Source: Peptoniphilus_A sp001811425 (GTDB lineage Bacteria > Bacillota > Clostridia > Tissierellales > Peptoniphilaceae). Taken from it: a stretch of 64,000 bases of DNA. The notes below the pieces were generated by a model that searched no databases, was not told where the DNA came from, and saw only the letters and a program-made list of their open reading frames with translations. Positions 52,570 to 61,896 of the stretch are shown one piece after another. How positions within the stretch are numbered: the first letter of the stretch is position 1; the number at the start of each line of letters is the position of its first letter. The stretch lies in the NCBI RefSeq assembly GCF_001811425.1, contig NZ_KV804745.1, forward strand, positions 62,001 to 126,000. Direction: 5' to 3'. The translations under genes and the position numbers were made by a program.

Positions 52570-54573
52570 ATGAATACTTTATATCTAGCTCCTATAGTCG
52601 GCGTTTTGGCACTACTATTTGCTTTTTATAAGGCAAGCTTCGTGTCAAAACAAGATGCCGGAAATGAAAGAATGAAGGAAATTTCTTCTTACATTTCAGA
52701 AGGAGCTATGGCATTTTTAACAAGGGAATATAAGGCTCTTGTTGTTTTTGTCATTGTACTTGCAATTATCTTGGCAGTAGGACTTAAATCAATCCCAACT
52801 GCTATTTGTTTCGTTGTTGGAGCTATCTTTTCAGTAGCTGCTGGTTATGTTGGTATGAAAGTTGCCACAAAGGCAAATGTTAGAACAACTAATGCAGCAT
52901 GGAAGGGTGGACTAGGTAAAGCACTTGATGTAGCCTTTTCAGGTGGAGTTGTAATGGGAATGTGCGTTGTTGGTTTAGGAATCATTGGTATTACTTGCGC
53001 ATACTTCCTTACAAATGGACAAACTGAAATTATTACAGGATTTTCACTTGGAGCATCTTCTATTGCACTTTTCGCAAGAGTAGGTGGAGGTATTTACACT
53101 AAGGCAGCAGACGTTGGAGCTGACCTTGTAGGTAAGGTTGAAGCTGGAATCCCAGAAGACGACCCAAGAAACCCTGCAGTTATCGCTGATAATGTAGGAG
53201 ATAACGTTGGGGACGTAGCTGGAATGGGCGCTGACTTATTTGAATCTTATGTAGGAGCTCTTCTATCAGTTATCACTCTTGGAGTAGTAGCTTATGGAGA
53301 AGATGGAGTTAAATTTGGTCTTCTTGTTGCAACAGTTGGTATTTTAGCATCAATTGTAGCTGCCTTCTTTGTAAAGGGAGACAAGAACCCACAAAAGGCT
53401 CTTAACGCAGGAGAATATGTAGCAGCAGCTGTTACTATGGTTGCTTCAGCTATTTTATCAAATGTAATTTTCGGAAGCTTTGCACCATTTGCACCAGTAA
53501 TCATTGGTATTGCAGTTGGTCTTATTATTTCTAAATTCACAGAATATTACACAGCTGATGACTATGCACCAGTAAAGAGAATTGGCGCAGAATCACAAAC
53601 TGGAGCTTCTACAAATATTATTGCTGGACTTTCTGTTGGTATGATGTCAACAGTTGGACCAATTATTGTTATCGCTATTGGAATTATAGCATCCTTCCTT
53701 GGAGCTGGCGGAAGCGCAGATCCAATTATTGGACTTTACGGAATTTCACTAGCAGCTGTTGGTATGCTTTCAACAACTGGTATGACAATTGCCGTAGATG
53801 CTTACGGACCAATCGCTGATAACGCTGGTGGTATTGCAGAAATGTGCGACCTACCAGAAGATGTTCGTGAAATAACAGACTCACTTGACTCTGTTGGTAA
53901 TACAACAGCAGCAATAGGAAAGGGATTTGCAATTGGATCAGCAGCACTTACTGCCCTTGCACTTTTCGTTTCTTATATCAACGCAACTGGACTAAGTGGA
54001 ATTGATATTTCTAAGCCAGAAGTTATAGCTGCAACATTTATCGGTGGTATGCTACCATTTGCCTTCTCTGCACTAACAATGTCAGCAGTAGGTAACGCAG
54101 CATCAGAAATGATCGACGAAGTAAGAAGACAATTTAAAGAAATACCTGGCATCATGGAAGGCACAGGAACTCCTGACTATGCAAGATGTGTAGATATCTC
54201 AACAGGAGCAGCCCTAAAGCAAATGATCGTTCCAGGACTTATAGCAGTAGTAGTTCCAATAGTAGTGGGAATTTTACTTGGAACTGAAGCCCTAGGTGGA
54301 CTTCAAGCAGGAGCTCTTGTAACAGGCGTACTAATGGCAATCTTTATGTCAAACGCTGGTGGAGCTTGGGACAATGCAAAGAAATACATCGAAGGTGGAG
54401 CACACGGTGGTAAGGGTTCAGAAGCTCACAAGGCAGCTGTAACTGGAGATACTGTTGGTGACCCATTCAAAGATACATCAGGACCTTCTCTTAATATTCT
54501 AATTAAACTTATTACTGTTGTATCCCTTGTATTCGCACCACTATTTGTTGCATACGGCGGAGTATTCCTATAA
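52570..54573 (+). CDS. hppA: Membrane-bound, K+-dependent ion-pumping pyrophosphatase
   Basis: 667 residues with AAGGAGG upstream and 15-16 hydrophobic helices. Pyrophosphate-binding motifs are intact: GAELVGKVE-like GADLVGKVEAGIPEDDPRNPA and DNVGDNVGDVAGMGADLFES, then ADNAGGIAEM near the middle and GDTVGDPFKDTSGPSLN near the end. The segment GNTTAAIGKGFAIGSAALT has Ala where K+-independent enzymes have Lys, so K+ dependence is expected. It hydrolyses PPi to pump Na+ or H+; which ion is not settled by eye. Confidence 0.95.
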   Translation: MNTLYLAPIVGVLALLFAFYKASFVSKQDAGNERMKEISSYISEGAMAFLTREYKALVVFVIVLAIILAVGLKSIPTAICFVVGAIFSVAAGYVGMKVATKANVRTTNAAWKGGLGKALDVAFSGGVVMGMCVVGLGIIGITCAYFLTNGQTEIITGFSLGASSIALFARVGGGIYTKAADVGADLVGKVEAGIPEDDPRNPAVIADNVGDNVGDVAGMGADLFESYVGALLSVITLGVVAYGEDGVKFGLLVATVGILASIVAAFFVKGDKNPQKALNAGEYVAAAVTMVASAILSNVIFGSFAPFAPVIIGIAVGLIISKFTEYYTADDYAPVKRIGAESQTGASTNIIAGLSVGMMSTVGPIIVIAIGIIASFLGAGGSADPIIGLYGISLAAVGMLSTTGMTIAVDAYGPIADNAGGIAEMCDLPEDVREITDSLDSVGNTTAAIGKGFAIGSAALTALALFVSYINATGLSGIDISKPEVIAATFIGGMLPFAFSALTMSAVGNAASEMIDEVRRQFKEIPGIMEGTGTPDYARCVDISTGAALKQMIVPGLIAVVVPIVVGILLGTEALGGLQAGALVTGVLMAIFMSNAGGAWDNAKKYIEGGAHGGKGSEAHKAAVTGDTVGDPFKDTSGPSLNILIKLITVVSLVFAPLFVAYGGVFL

Positions 54574-54580
54574 AAAAATC

Positions 54581-54616
54581 AACCTCTTGAAGATTATCTT
54601 CGAGAGGTTTTTTTAA
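54581..54616 (+). terminator. Intrinsic terminator after hppA
   Basis: AACCTCT-GAAGAT / ATCTTC-AGAGGTT hairpin and T run. Confidence 0.9.
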
Positions 54617-55452
54617 ATAAAATCAATTTTAACTATATTCATTTTAAGGATGCTGTCACAGAATTTAGCAAGAATTCTGTGATATATTTTTATATTTTTA
54701 CATTTCATATTATAATATCCCAACATATAAGGTCTTGATGAAACTTTTATATTAGTAGAAAAATTCAGCTCTCTTTTTGGATTATCTAAATAAAATAGTC
54801 CATTTACATTTGAAATATTCACATTTTTTAAAGTTGTTTTCACAAGCTTTATTCCAAACTTTCCAACAGTGTCAAAAATAATACAAGCGCTTTTAAATTT
54901 TTTTGACAGCTCAAGTAATAAATATTCTACTTCACTTCTCTTAAAATAATGAAATACTCCTGCTGCAAATAATATAATTCCATCTTTATTATTTAGTTTA
55001 TTCATCCAGCAAAAGTTTTTTAAGTCACAAGACATATTTACTTCTCTAGGACCTGAAGGGATTAATTTATTTCGAAGAGAAATTACATCTGGGAAATCTA
55101 TATTTACAAATTTGCAAAGACCATTGTCGCAAAATTTTCCTGTTTCATCTAAACCACAGCCTAAATTGACAATTGTTGCATAAGGATATTTTTCTAAATA
55201 TTTTTTAATTTCCCAAATAAAATCCAATTGACGCATAGCGGCTTCTAAAGCACCAAATTCGTATAAAAGAGAATTTTTCTTTCTTTCAAGTTCAGAAAAA
55301 TCGTAGTCCAAACTATTACATAATTGATTAGCAGAAGGATCCGAATAAAGGTCTGGAAACTTTTCAGAGCAAATTTTCCTACCATACAAGGGAACAATTA
55401 AAGTTTCTTGGATGGAATTTCTTGCAATATGTATCTTATTTATAAAAATCAC
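54613..55452 (-). CDS. Leucine carboxyl methyltransferase-family (class I SAM) methyltransferase
   Basis: 279 residues if started at the GTG at 55452. Marks of the LCM/Ppm1-type family (PF04072): an N-terminal helical cap with PLYGRKICSEKFPD, then the SAM site IVNLGCGLDETGKF, the acidic FVNIDFPDVISLR and the later ILFAAGVFHYF. The substrate is unknown; in bacteria such enzymes act on polyketides and small acids. The start is odd: AAAAGGAG overlaps the GTG, and the best-spaced codons are ATT or ATA. Confidence 0.8.
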   Translation of the reverse strand: MIFINKIHIARNSIQETLIVPLYGRKICSEKFPDLYSDPSANQLCNSLDYDFSELERKKNSLLYEFGALEAAMRQLDFIWEIKKYLEKYPYATIVNLGCGLDETGKFCDNGLCKFVNIDFPDVISLRNKLIPSGPREVNMSCDLKNFCWMNKLNNKDGIILFAAGVFHYFKRSEVEYLLLELSKKFKSACIIFDTVGKFGIKLVKTTLKNVNISNVNGLFYLDNPKRELNFSTNIKVSSRPYMLGYYNMKCKNIKIYHRILAKFCDSILKMNIVKIDFI

Positions 55453-55563
55453 TCCTTTTCCAAATATTATAGCACCAGCAATTTCATAAAAATAAAAATT
55501 TTGTGGTTTAAATTCTTAAAAATACAAATTAAATTAGATTAATAAATAAGAATAAGAATAAAT

Positions 55564-55592
55564 TTGACAAGCAGAGGGCTACTATATATAGT
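55564..55592 (+). promoter_or_regulatory. Promoter of the lipoprotein-like gene
   Basis: TTGACA (55564-55569), 17-base spacer, TATAGT (55587-55592). Confidence 0.7.
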
Positions 55593-55645
55593 TTAATTAG
55601 ATAAAGAGATAAGACAGCTTGCTATTTTTAATGGAGGTATTATTG

Positions 55646-56149
55646 ATGCGAAAAAAAGTAGGAATAGCTTTGATAATTATTTTATCTTTATCATTGTTAA
55701 TATACTTTAGAAATAAAACTAATAATGAAAAAATAGATGATAAGAATAATTCCAATGTTATGAGCGAAGAAGTAAAAGCAAATATTATCAATAAAAATTC
55801 TAATGACCTTTATAGAGATGTAATCATTAGTAAAGATAACGACTTTCATGGAAGAAAATTGAATAGCCAGTTTTCTTTTACATTATTACTGGATAAAGAT
55901 GATAAAATAAAATTCCAAGACCCTAAAGATTATGAAATTAATTTTAGATTATTGGAAGATGAAAATAATAAAGAATTTTATGAATATGAAATTCTTTCAG
56001 AAGATTTTGAATTGGCTAAAGACTATAAAGGTATAGAAGGCTTTAGCTTTTATCTTACTTATTCTATAAGGGAAAATATGGGAAAATCAGAAAATAATGG
56101 TCCGGAAATTTATAGCTTGCACGGTGAAATAAATATAGAAGATATATGA
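55646..56149 (+). CDS. Membrane-anchored/secreted protein of unknown function
   Basis: 167 residues from ATG 55646 with GGAGG 8 bases upstream. A basic N-terminus (MRKKVG) and one hydrophobic helix (about 5-20) point to a signal anchor; no lipobox cysteine is seen. The rest is very acidic and lysine-rich, beta-rich near the C-terminus (LHGEINIEDI). No family recognised. It lies beside the methyltransferase gene in a region with lower G+C than its neighbours. Confidence 0.65.
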   Translation: MRKKVGIALIIILSLSLLIYFRNKTNNEKIDDKNNSNVMSEEVKANIINKNSNDLYRDVIISKDNDFHGRKLNSQFSFTLLLDKDDKIKFQDPKDYEINFRLLEDENNKEFYEYEILSEDFELAKDYKGIEGFSFYLTYSIRENMGKSENNGPEIYSLHGEINIEDI

Positions 56150-56150
56150 G

Positions 56151-56180
56151 AACTCGTCTTAGAAATAAGATGAGTTTTTT
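56151..56180 (+). terminator. Intrinsic terminator after the anchored-protein gene
   Basis: AACTCGTCTT / AAGATGAGTT stem and T run. Confidence 0.85.
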
Positions 56181-56184
56181 AATT

Positions 56185-56214
56185 GAAAAAAACCACTGAC
56201 CTTAACCAGTGGTT
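56185..56214 (-). terminator. Intrinsic terminator after the leucyl aminopeptidase gene
   Basis: AACCACTG / CAGTGGTT stem; T run on the minus strand. Confidence 0.85.
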
Positions 56215-56228
56215 GTGATTTAAAAATT

Positions 56229-57656
56229 TTAGCAATCTGTTGGGTCCAGTAAATTGTTTAATGTCTTTACATGAATTCCCGTTGCATTCTTTGGAAGGTA
56301 GCCTGATTTTTTATTTCTATAGGCTGTTGCTGCTATGTCAAGGTGGACCCAAGGCGTACCTTCTTTTACAAATTCGCCAACAAATAGCCCTGCTGTAACA
56401 GAGCCTGCATCTCTACCTGAAGTGTTTTTGATGTCTGCAACTTCTGACTTGTTTAATTTTTTGTAGTCTTCATCATAAGGGAAGGCCCAAATTTTTTCGC
56501 CAGATAATTTTGCTGCATCAAGGATTTCCTTGTAAAAGTCTTCATTATTTGTAACAGCTCCTGTGTAAACTTCTCCAAGGGCAATTGTAACTGCGCCAGT
56601 AAGTGTTGCAAGGTCAATAATTTTTTCTGCTCCAAGATCATTTGTGGCATAGTGGACTGCATCGGCAAGGGTGATTCTTCCTTCGGCGTCAGTGTTTGCC
56701 ACTTCAATAGTAAGTCCCTTCATGGAGTCAATTACATCGCCAGACTTGTAAGATGTGCCTGAAATCATATTTTCGCAAGCGGCAACTACTCCCACTACAT
56801 TTACCTTGGCCTTGTTCTTTGCAAGGGCATAGATTGTCCCAATAACTGTGCCTGCACCACCCATGTCGCAGTGCATATAGTTCATGCCAGCTGGAGATTT
56901 TATGTTGTAGCCACCAGAATCGTAAGTTAGTCCCTTGCCAACTAGGGCAATTTTTTCTGTCTCAGCATTTTTATATTCCATTACAATAAGTCTTGGACGG
57001 TTAGTAGCACCTGCTGCCACTCTTAAAAAGGCCTTCATGCCAATTTTTTCGATTTCATCTTCTTCATAAACCCTTACCTTTACACCAAGGTCTTCTAATT
57101 TTTCAACTGCAATATTAGCAAGACTTTCTGGATAAATTACATTGGCCCTTTCATTTACAAGGTCTCTTGCAAGAAAGACTCCATCCATAATATTTTCCAT
57201 TTTATTTAAGCCAGCACGAAGTTTTTCTTCAGGGCCCTTAAAGGCAGAGTAGTTCACTGTAAGTTCAAAGTCAGCCTTTTTTTCTTTCACATCAGTTTTT
57301 TTAGTGAACTCATATTCACCTTGGCGAAGACCTTCATAGGCTGCCATTATAGTTTTTCTGTTGCACATACCAAGGTCTGGCATTTTAATTTCAACTTCAT
57401 GTTCTTCATTGTCTCTTAAAATATTTCCCAGCTCAAAGAAAAGATTTCTCACATCTTCAAGGTCAAGTTCATCTTCACCTAATCCCATAAAAATTTCTGA
57501 TTCTTCAAGAAAACTAGGAAGGTATAAATTTTCCTTAAACTTATAAGAAAATTTTTTCTTTTCGAGATATTCTTTAATCTCTTCTGGAAGTTCCCCATCT
57601 TTTTTTACAAAGTGGACTTTGAGTCCCCCTTCTTTATACAAATTAAATTTAATCAT
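56229..57656 (-). CDS. Leucyl aminopeptidase (M17 family)
   Basis: 475 residues. The C-terminal catalytic domain has ALVGKGLTYDSGGYNIKS (metal and active lysine region), MHCDMGGAGTVIG, NTDAEGRITLADAVHYA (signature) and IDLATLTGAVTIALGE. The signature replaces the more usual start of MGGMMDEMKSDMGG-type segments by SPAGMNYMHCDMGG. Zn or Mn dependent; it releases N-terminal residues from peptides in the cytoplasm, in keeping with a peptide-fermenting life. Confidence 0.93.
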   Translation of the reverse strand: MIKFNLYKEGGLKVHFVKKDGELPEEIKEYLEKKKFSYKFKENLYLPSFLEESEIFMGLGEDELDLEDVRNLFFELGNILRDNEEHEVEIKMPDLGMCNRKTIMAAYEGLRQGEYEFTKKTDVKEKKADFELTVNYSAFKGPEEKLRAGLNKMENIMDGVFLARDLVNERANVIYPESLANIAVEKLEDLGVKVRVYEEDEIEKIGMKAFLRVAAGATNRPRLIVMEYKNAETEKIALVGKGLTYDSGGYNIKSPAGMNYMHCDMGGAGTVIGTIYALAKNKAKVNVVGVVAACENMISGTSYKSGDVIDSMKGLTIEVANTDAEGRITLADAVHYATNDLGAEKIIDLATLTGAVTIALGEVYTGAVTNNEDFYKEILDAAKLSGEKIWAFPYDEDYKKLNKSEVADIKNTSGRDAGSVTAGLFVGEFVKEGTPWVHLDIAATAYRNKKSGYLPKNATGIHVKTLNNLLDPTDC

Positions 57657-57793
57657 ATTTCACCTCTACCTTAATTATACATGAGATTTGCAAAAGGTCT
57701 AATCTAAATAATTAAAGATAAGAGGAAAATATACTTAATACATCACTGTTTTTTCGGGATAAATTATGATATTATTAAATTATAAAATAATAG

Positions 57794-57831
57794 CATCAAT
57801 TTAGTTGATAACGCTGGATTGGTGTTTTTTT
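57794..57831 (+). promoter_or_regulatory. Possible attenuator before the EamA gene
   Basis: CATCAA (57794-57799) can pair with the near TTGAT (57805-57809) or with TTGGTG (57819-57824) directly before seven T. These two hairpins exclude each other. The stems are short, so this is tentative. Confidence 0.25.
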
Positions 57832-57844
57832 GGGTGGTGTTTTA

Positions 57845-58750
57845 ATGGGTAAAGAATTAAAAGCTTCAATAATGTTATTTATCACATCAATAATTTGGGG
57901 ACTTGCCTTTGTGGCACAGGCTCAGGGCATGGAACATATAGGGCCCTTTACCTTTACAGCAGCTAGGTCTCTTGTTGCTATAATTTTTTTGTACCTAACC
58001 TATGTATTTTTTAATAAAACATCAAAATCCTATAGAGAGCAAAAATTTGACATGAAGAGAACCATAAGGGGTGGAGTCCTTTGTGGCCTTGTCTTTACTT
58101 TTGGCATTAACTTTCAACAAATTGGCCTAGTTTATACAACTGCAGGCAAGGCAAGTTTTCTCACAGCCCTTTACATTGTATTCATTCCAATAATTGGACT
58201 CTTTTATGGAAAGAAAATAAATAAAAAACTTCAATTGTGTATAGTTCTTGCCATGATTGGAACTTATCTCATGTCAGTAAAGGGAAGCCTTAGCATGAAT
58301 ATTGGCGATTTGATTACAATTTTTGGTTCAATTGTTTTTGCCATTCACATTTTAATGCTATCAGAGTTTTCCAAGGACACTAATGCAGTTTTAGTTTCCT
58401 TAATTCAATTTGCAGTTTGTGGATTTTTCTCCCTAATAGCTGCTCTTATTTTTGAGGGAATAGATATGAGTGCAATTTTAAAGTCCTACCTAGCTATTTT
58501 GTATGTGGGGATCTTGTCATCAGGCGTTGGATTTACAATTCAGCTAATGGCACTAAAGGAACTGGACCCAGTTGTTGCCTCTATGATTTCCTCCCTTGAA
58601 TCAGTTTTTGGAGCAGTCTTTGGCTGGCTCATTCTTTCACAAAGCATGAGTGAGAGAGAAATTATTGGCGCCATAATTATTTTTCTTGCCACACTTATTG
58701 CCCAACTGCCAATAGAAGTTTATTTGCAGAAAAAACTGGAAGGGCGCTAA
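57845..58750 (+). CDS. EamA/DMT-family transporter
   Basis: 301 residues from ATG 57845 after GGGTGGTG; the in-frame upstream codons lie in that site. Ten hydrophobic helices in two EamA repeats; conserved segments are SIIWGLAFVAQAQGMEHIGPFTFTAAR-like start (shown here only in part), GIVYTTAGKASFLTALY-type QIGLVYTTAGKASFLTALYI, and SMISSLESVFGAVFGWLIL. Substrate unknown. It is not closely similar to the other EamA gene at 42999 apart from the fold. Confidence 0.85.
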   Translation: MGKELKASIMLFITSIIWGLAFVAQAQGMEHIGPFTFTAARSLVAIIFLYLTYVFFNKTSKSYREQKFDMKRTIRGGVLCGLVFTFGINFQQIGLVYTTAGKASFLTALYIVFIPIIGLFYGKKINKKLQLCIVLAMIGTYLMSVKGSLSMNIGDLITIFGSIVFAIHILMLSEFSKDTNAVLVSLIQFAVCGFFSLIAALIFEGIDMSAILKSYLAILYVGILSSGVGFTIQLMALKELDPVVASMISSLESVFGAVFGWLILSQSMSEREIIGAIIIFLATLIAQLPIEVYLQKKLEGR

Positions 58751-58825
58751 AATTTTTCACAAGAATTTTATATTAATTAAAATAGATTTCACATTTATGA
58801 TATACAATCTTTGAGAGGTGAAGAT

Positions 58826-59452
58826 ATGTCACTATTTGAAAAAATTTTCCAAAAGGCTGGTAAGAAGATAATCACCATTGACGGAGAGTATGGCAGCGGT
58901 GCTAACGAAATTGCAAAAAAAGTTGCCGAAAAATTAAACTATGAACTATACGACGAAAAATTAATTGAGCTCATGAGCCTTGAAGGAAAGGTAAAACCTG
59001 ATGAGATAAAGAAAGACGATTCCTTCTTGCAGGGAACTATTTACGACTTATATAGACAAAATTATTCCTACTCCCAAGAGGACATTGCAACAAATGACGC
59101 AGCCTTTCTCTTGGACTCACGAACTATAAGAGAAATTGCAAAAAATAAAAAGGCTGTAATTTTTGGCAAGTGCAGTGATTTTGTCTTAGAAGATTTCCCA
59201 AAGTTATCTGTATTTATTTATGCTTCTCAAGAATTTAAGGAAGAGAGAATTTTAAATACTTACAAGGTAAAAGAAGACAAGCTCCAGCTAAAGCTTGAAA
59301 GAGAAAACAACAGAAGGGCGAACCATTACGGCAGAAACACTGGAAAAGTTTGGGGCGACAGAGCCAGTTACGACCTCTTAATAGATTCATCTGCCTTTGA
59401 CTTCGAAAGCGTGGCAAATTTAATTGTAGATATGTCACAAAATAAAAAATAA
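58826..59452 (+). CDS. Cytidylate kinase-like family protein
   Basis: 208 residues from ATG 58826 with GAGGTG upstream. The P-loop-like ITIDGEYGSGANEIAKKVAEKL near the N-terminus, then YELYDEKLIELMS and NKKAVIFGKCSDFVL, are marks of the cytidylate-kinase-like family (PF13189). The family's natural substrate is not known. The C-terminus (RANHYGRNTGKVWGDRASYDLLIDS) is typical. A terminator follows. Confidence 0.85.
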   Translation: MSLFEKIFQKAGKKIITIDGEYGSGANEIAKKVAEKLNYELYDEKLIELMSLEGKVKPDEIKKDDSFLQGTIYDLYRQNYSYSQEDIATNDAAFLLDSRTIREIAKNKKAVIFGKCSDFVLEDFPKLSVFIYASQEFKEERILNTYKVKEDKLQLKLERENNRRANHYGRNTGKVWGDRASYDLLIDSSAFDFESVANLIVDMSQNKK

Positions 59453-59453
59453 G

Positions 59454-59480
59454 ATCCTGACGAGAGTCGGGATTTTTTTA
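59454..59480 (+). terminator. Intrinsic terminator after the kinase-like gene
   Basis: ATCCTGAC / GTCGGGAT stem with GAGA loop and T run. Confidence 0.9.
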
Positions 59481-59680
59481 TGGGAAAAATTTATAAAAAA
59501 TTTACACTATCTTTAAATAAAATATATATTTCATAGAAAAATACTTTGTAAAATAAAGGCAAAAGGTAAAAATTTGAAAATTAGCATACTTGCAACCATG
59601 AGTTTACAAATTGACAAGCACTATTTATGGCTTGCCACCATAAATTTTTATAAAATTTATTCAGAAAAGGAGGTAAGGCT

Positions 59681-60670
59681 ATGATTTTAGCAGACAAAAT
59701 TATAAATCTTAGAAAGAAAAATTCTTGGTCACAAGAAGAACTTGCAGAAAAACTTGGCGTAAGCAGACAATCTATTTCAAAGTACGAAGGAGCACAATCC
59801 ATTCCCGACATGGATAAAATTTTAAAGCTCAGCAAAATTTTTGGCGTGACGACAGATTATCTCATCAAGGATGAAATAGAAGACCCAGAATTTTTAGATG
59901 AGGACTATGAAGAAAGCAAGACGAGAAAAGTTTCCATGGAGATGGCAAGTGATTATTTAGCCTTAAAGGAAATTTCAGCAAAAAACCTTGCCCTTGGAGT
60001 TTCTCTTTGCATAATTTCTCCAATTTTATTAGTAATTCTTTCACAGGCCTATGAAAGCTTACTTTTGCCAGTGTCAGAAAATGTAGTTGTTGGACTTTCT
60101 CTTACAGTATTATTTTTATTTATAATTGCTGCAGTTGGGATTTTTGTAAGAGAAGGGATGACCTTAAAAAAATATGAATTTATAGAAAGTGAAGCCATTG
60201 ATACTGATTATGGAGTTGACGGCATGGCGAGGGATAGAATGGAAAAGTTTCACGATTCTTTTGTCAAGAACAACATAATTGGCATCTTACTTATAGTCGC
60301 CTCAGTCCTTCCACTTTTTATTGGCATGATTTTTTCAGCTGAAGACATGGTTATGGCAATATCAACGGCCTTTTTATTGGCACTTGTTGCCCTTGGCGTA
60401 AATTTTTTGCTGAGAGCCAATATTCCTATGGGCGCCTTAAAAGCACTTTTGGAAGAGGAGGACTTCACTAGAGCAAACAAGGAGCTTAAGAAGAAGGCTG
60501 ATCCCTTTATAAGCGCCTATTGGATTCTCATGGTGGCAATTTATATTGGATATTCCTTTGCCACAAATAATTGGGGCAGGTCTTGGATAATTTGGCCAGT
60601 GGCAGGCGTCTCCTATGTCTTATATTATTTAATTCTAAAATTTTTCTTGGAAAATAATTTTAAAAAATAA
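59681..60670 (+). CDS. XRE-family regulator with a C-terminal membrane domain
   Basis: 329 residues, AAGGAGG upstream. An HTH_3 domain occupies residues 1-65 (LRKKNSWSQEELAEKLGVSRQSISKYEGAQ). After a linker come about five hydrophobic helices (105-130, 140-160, 205-245, 275-325). Proteins of this build are common in Firmicutes and bind their own promoters; the membrane part may sense an envelope signal. No obvious target gene is next to it. Confidence 0.85.
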   Translation: MILADKIINLRKKNSWSQEELAEKLGVSRQSISKYEGAQSIPDMDKILKLSKIFGVTTDYLIKDEIEDPEFLDEDYEESKTRKVSMEMASDYLALKEISAKNLALGVSLCIISPILLVILSQAYESLLLPVSENVVVGLSLTVLFLFIIAAVGIFVREGMTLKKYEFIESEAIDTDYGVDGMARDRMEKFHDSFVKNNIIGILLIVASVLPLFIGMIFSAEDMVMAISTAFLLALVALGVNFLLRANIPMGALKALLEEEDFTRANKELKKKADPFISAYWILMVAIYIGYSFATNNWGRSWIIWPVAGVSYVLYYLILKFFLENNFKK

Positions 60671-60677
60671 AATTTTG

Positions 60678-60713
60678 AAAATAGATTTCACACCTTTGAG
60701 ATCTATTTTTTTT
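60678..60713 (+). terminator. Intrinsic terminator after the XRE gene
   Basis: AAATAGAT / ATCTATTT stem and T run. Confidence 0.8.
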
Positions 60714-60766
60714 GTTATTCTTTATTCTTTGGGTAAAAATACTTATAAGGAAAAGATGGTGATGAA

Positions 60767-61843
60767 ATGAAGGAATTAGTTATTTCAAAAGTTATAAATA
60801 AGCTGGGCGTAATTTATTTAAATAGACCTGAAAAATTAAATGCCCTAAATTTTGAAATGATAATAAAAATTAGAGAGTTCTTAGAAAAATGGGAAGATGA
60901 TAATAATATTAGGGCGGTTTTATTTGACAGCTTAAGTGAAAAGGCCTTTTGTGCTGGCGGAGATTTAAAGGACCTTTACAACAACTATATTAATAATGAT
61001 TCTTGCCAGAAAAAAGATGAGTTTTTCGCCACAGAATTTGAGCTAGACAAGTACATTGCCTCCTACAAAAAACCAATAATAAGCAATTGGAGGGGCATAG
61101 TCATGGGCGGCGGTCTTGGCCTTAGCATAAACTCCGATTATATAATTTGCCATGACTCTGTAAACTGGGCCATGCCAGAAACTGGTCTCGGCTTTGTGCC
61201 AGATGTTGGTGTGGGAAAATTTATCTCTAAACTCCCAAGGGCTTTGGGTCATTATGTGGGCCTTCTCGGAAGAAGCCTTGAAGCTTCAGATTTAATTAAA
61301 TATAATTTTGCCCATGTCTATATAAATTCAGAGGATTATGAAAAAATAATTGAAAAACTTTTTGAGTTTTCAGAAATTTATGAGGGAGAAGAATTAATTG
61401 AAAAATTAAAAATCTATGGCGAGAAATATAATTTGCCCTTAAAAGAAACTTTTGTAGATAAAAATTTTGACAAAATCGAAAAATATTTTAATAAGGATAG
61501 CCTAGAAGAAATTTATAAGGTCTTAGAAGAAAATCTTGAAGATGAATTTGCAAGAGAAATCTACTATGACTTAAAGTCCAGGTCACAGTTTATGCTTGCA
61601 GTCCAATTTGAAAAATATTTCCATGGCAAAAATCTGACCTACCATGAAACTGTGGACCTAGACCTAAAGGTTTTAAATCACTCAGTTGATCTTGGGGAAA
61701 TGCATGAAGGCGTAAGATCAAAAGTTATAGAAAAGGACTACCAACCCAAGTGGAGTGCAAGGTCCCTAGAAGATGTGGACATGGATCAAGTAAAAAATTT
61801 GCTGGGCATAGAAAAAACTTATAAAGAGAGAAAAAATATATAA
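60767..61843 (+). CDS. Enoyl-CoA hydratase/3-hydroxyisobutyryl-CoA hydrolase family protein
   Basis: 358 residues, longer than simple crotonases and of the length of 3-hydroxyisobutyryl-CoA hydrolases (ECH_2). The start LGVIYLNRPEKLNALNFEM, the oxyanion segment FCAGGDLKDLY and the second GIVMGGGLGLSINSDYIICHD are clear, followed by MPETGLGFVPDVGVGKFISKLP, typical of HIBCH. The C-terminal part is a helical extension. The reaction could be thioester hydrolysis in valine breakdown, but other crotonase reactions are not excluded. Confidence 0.85.
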   Translation: MKELVISKVINKLGVIYLNRPEKLNALNFEMIIKIREFLEKWEDDNNIRAVLFDSLSEKAFCAGGDLKDLYNNYINNDSCQKKDEFFATEFELDKYIASYKKPIISNWRGIVMGGGLGLSINSDYIICHDSVNWAMPETGLGFVPDVGVGKFISKLPRALGHYVGLLGRSLEASDLIKYNFAHVYINSEDYEKIIEKLFEFSEIYEGEELIEKLKIYGEKYNLPLKETFVDKNFDKIEKYFNKDSLEEIYKVLEENLEDEFAREIYYDLKSRSQFMLAVQFEKYFHGKNLTYHETVDLDLKVLNHSVDLGEMHEGVRSKVIEKDYQPKWSARSLEDVDMDQVKNLLGIEKTYKERKNI

Positions 61844-61847
61844 AAAA

Positions 61848-61881
61848 ATTAAGGGCATTCGAAAAAGAATGCCCTTTTTAT
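61848..61881. terminator. Bidirectional terminator
   Basis: AAGGGCATTC / GAATGCCCTT stem with T on both flanks; between convergent genes. Confidence 0.9.
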
Positions 61882-61896
61882 TTTGACTTATTAAAT

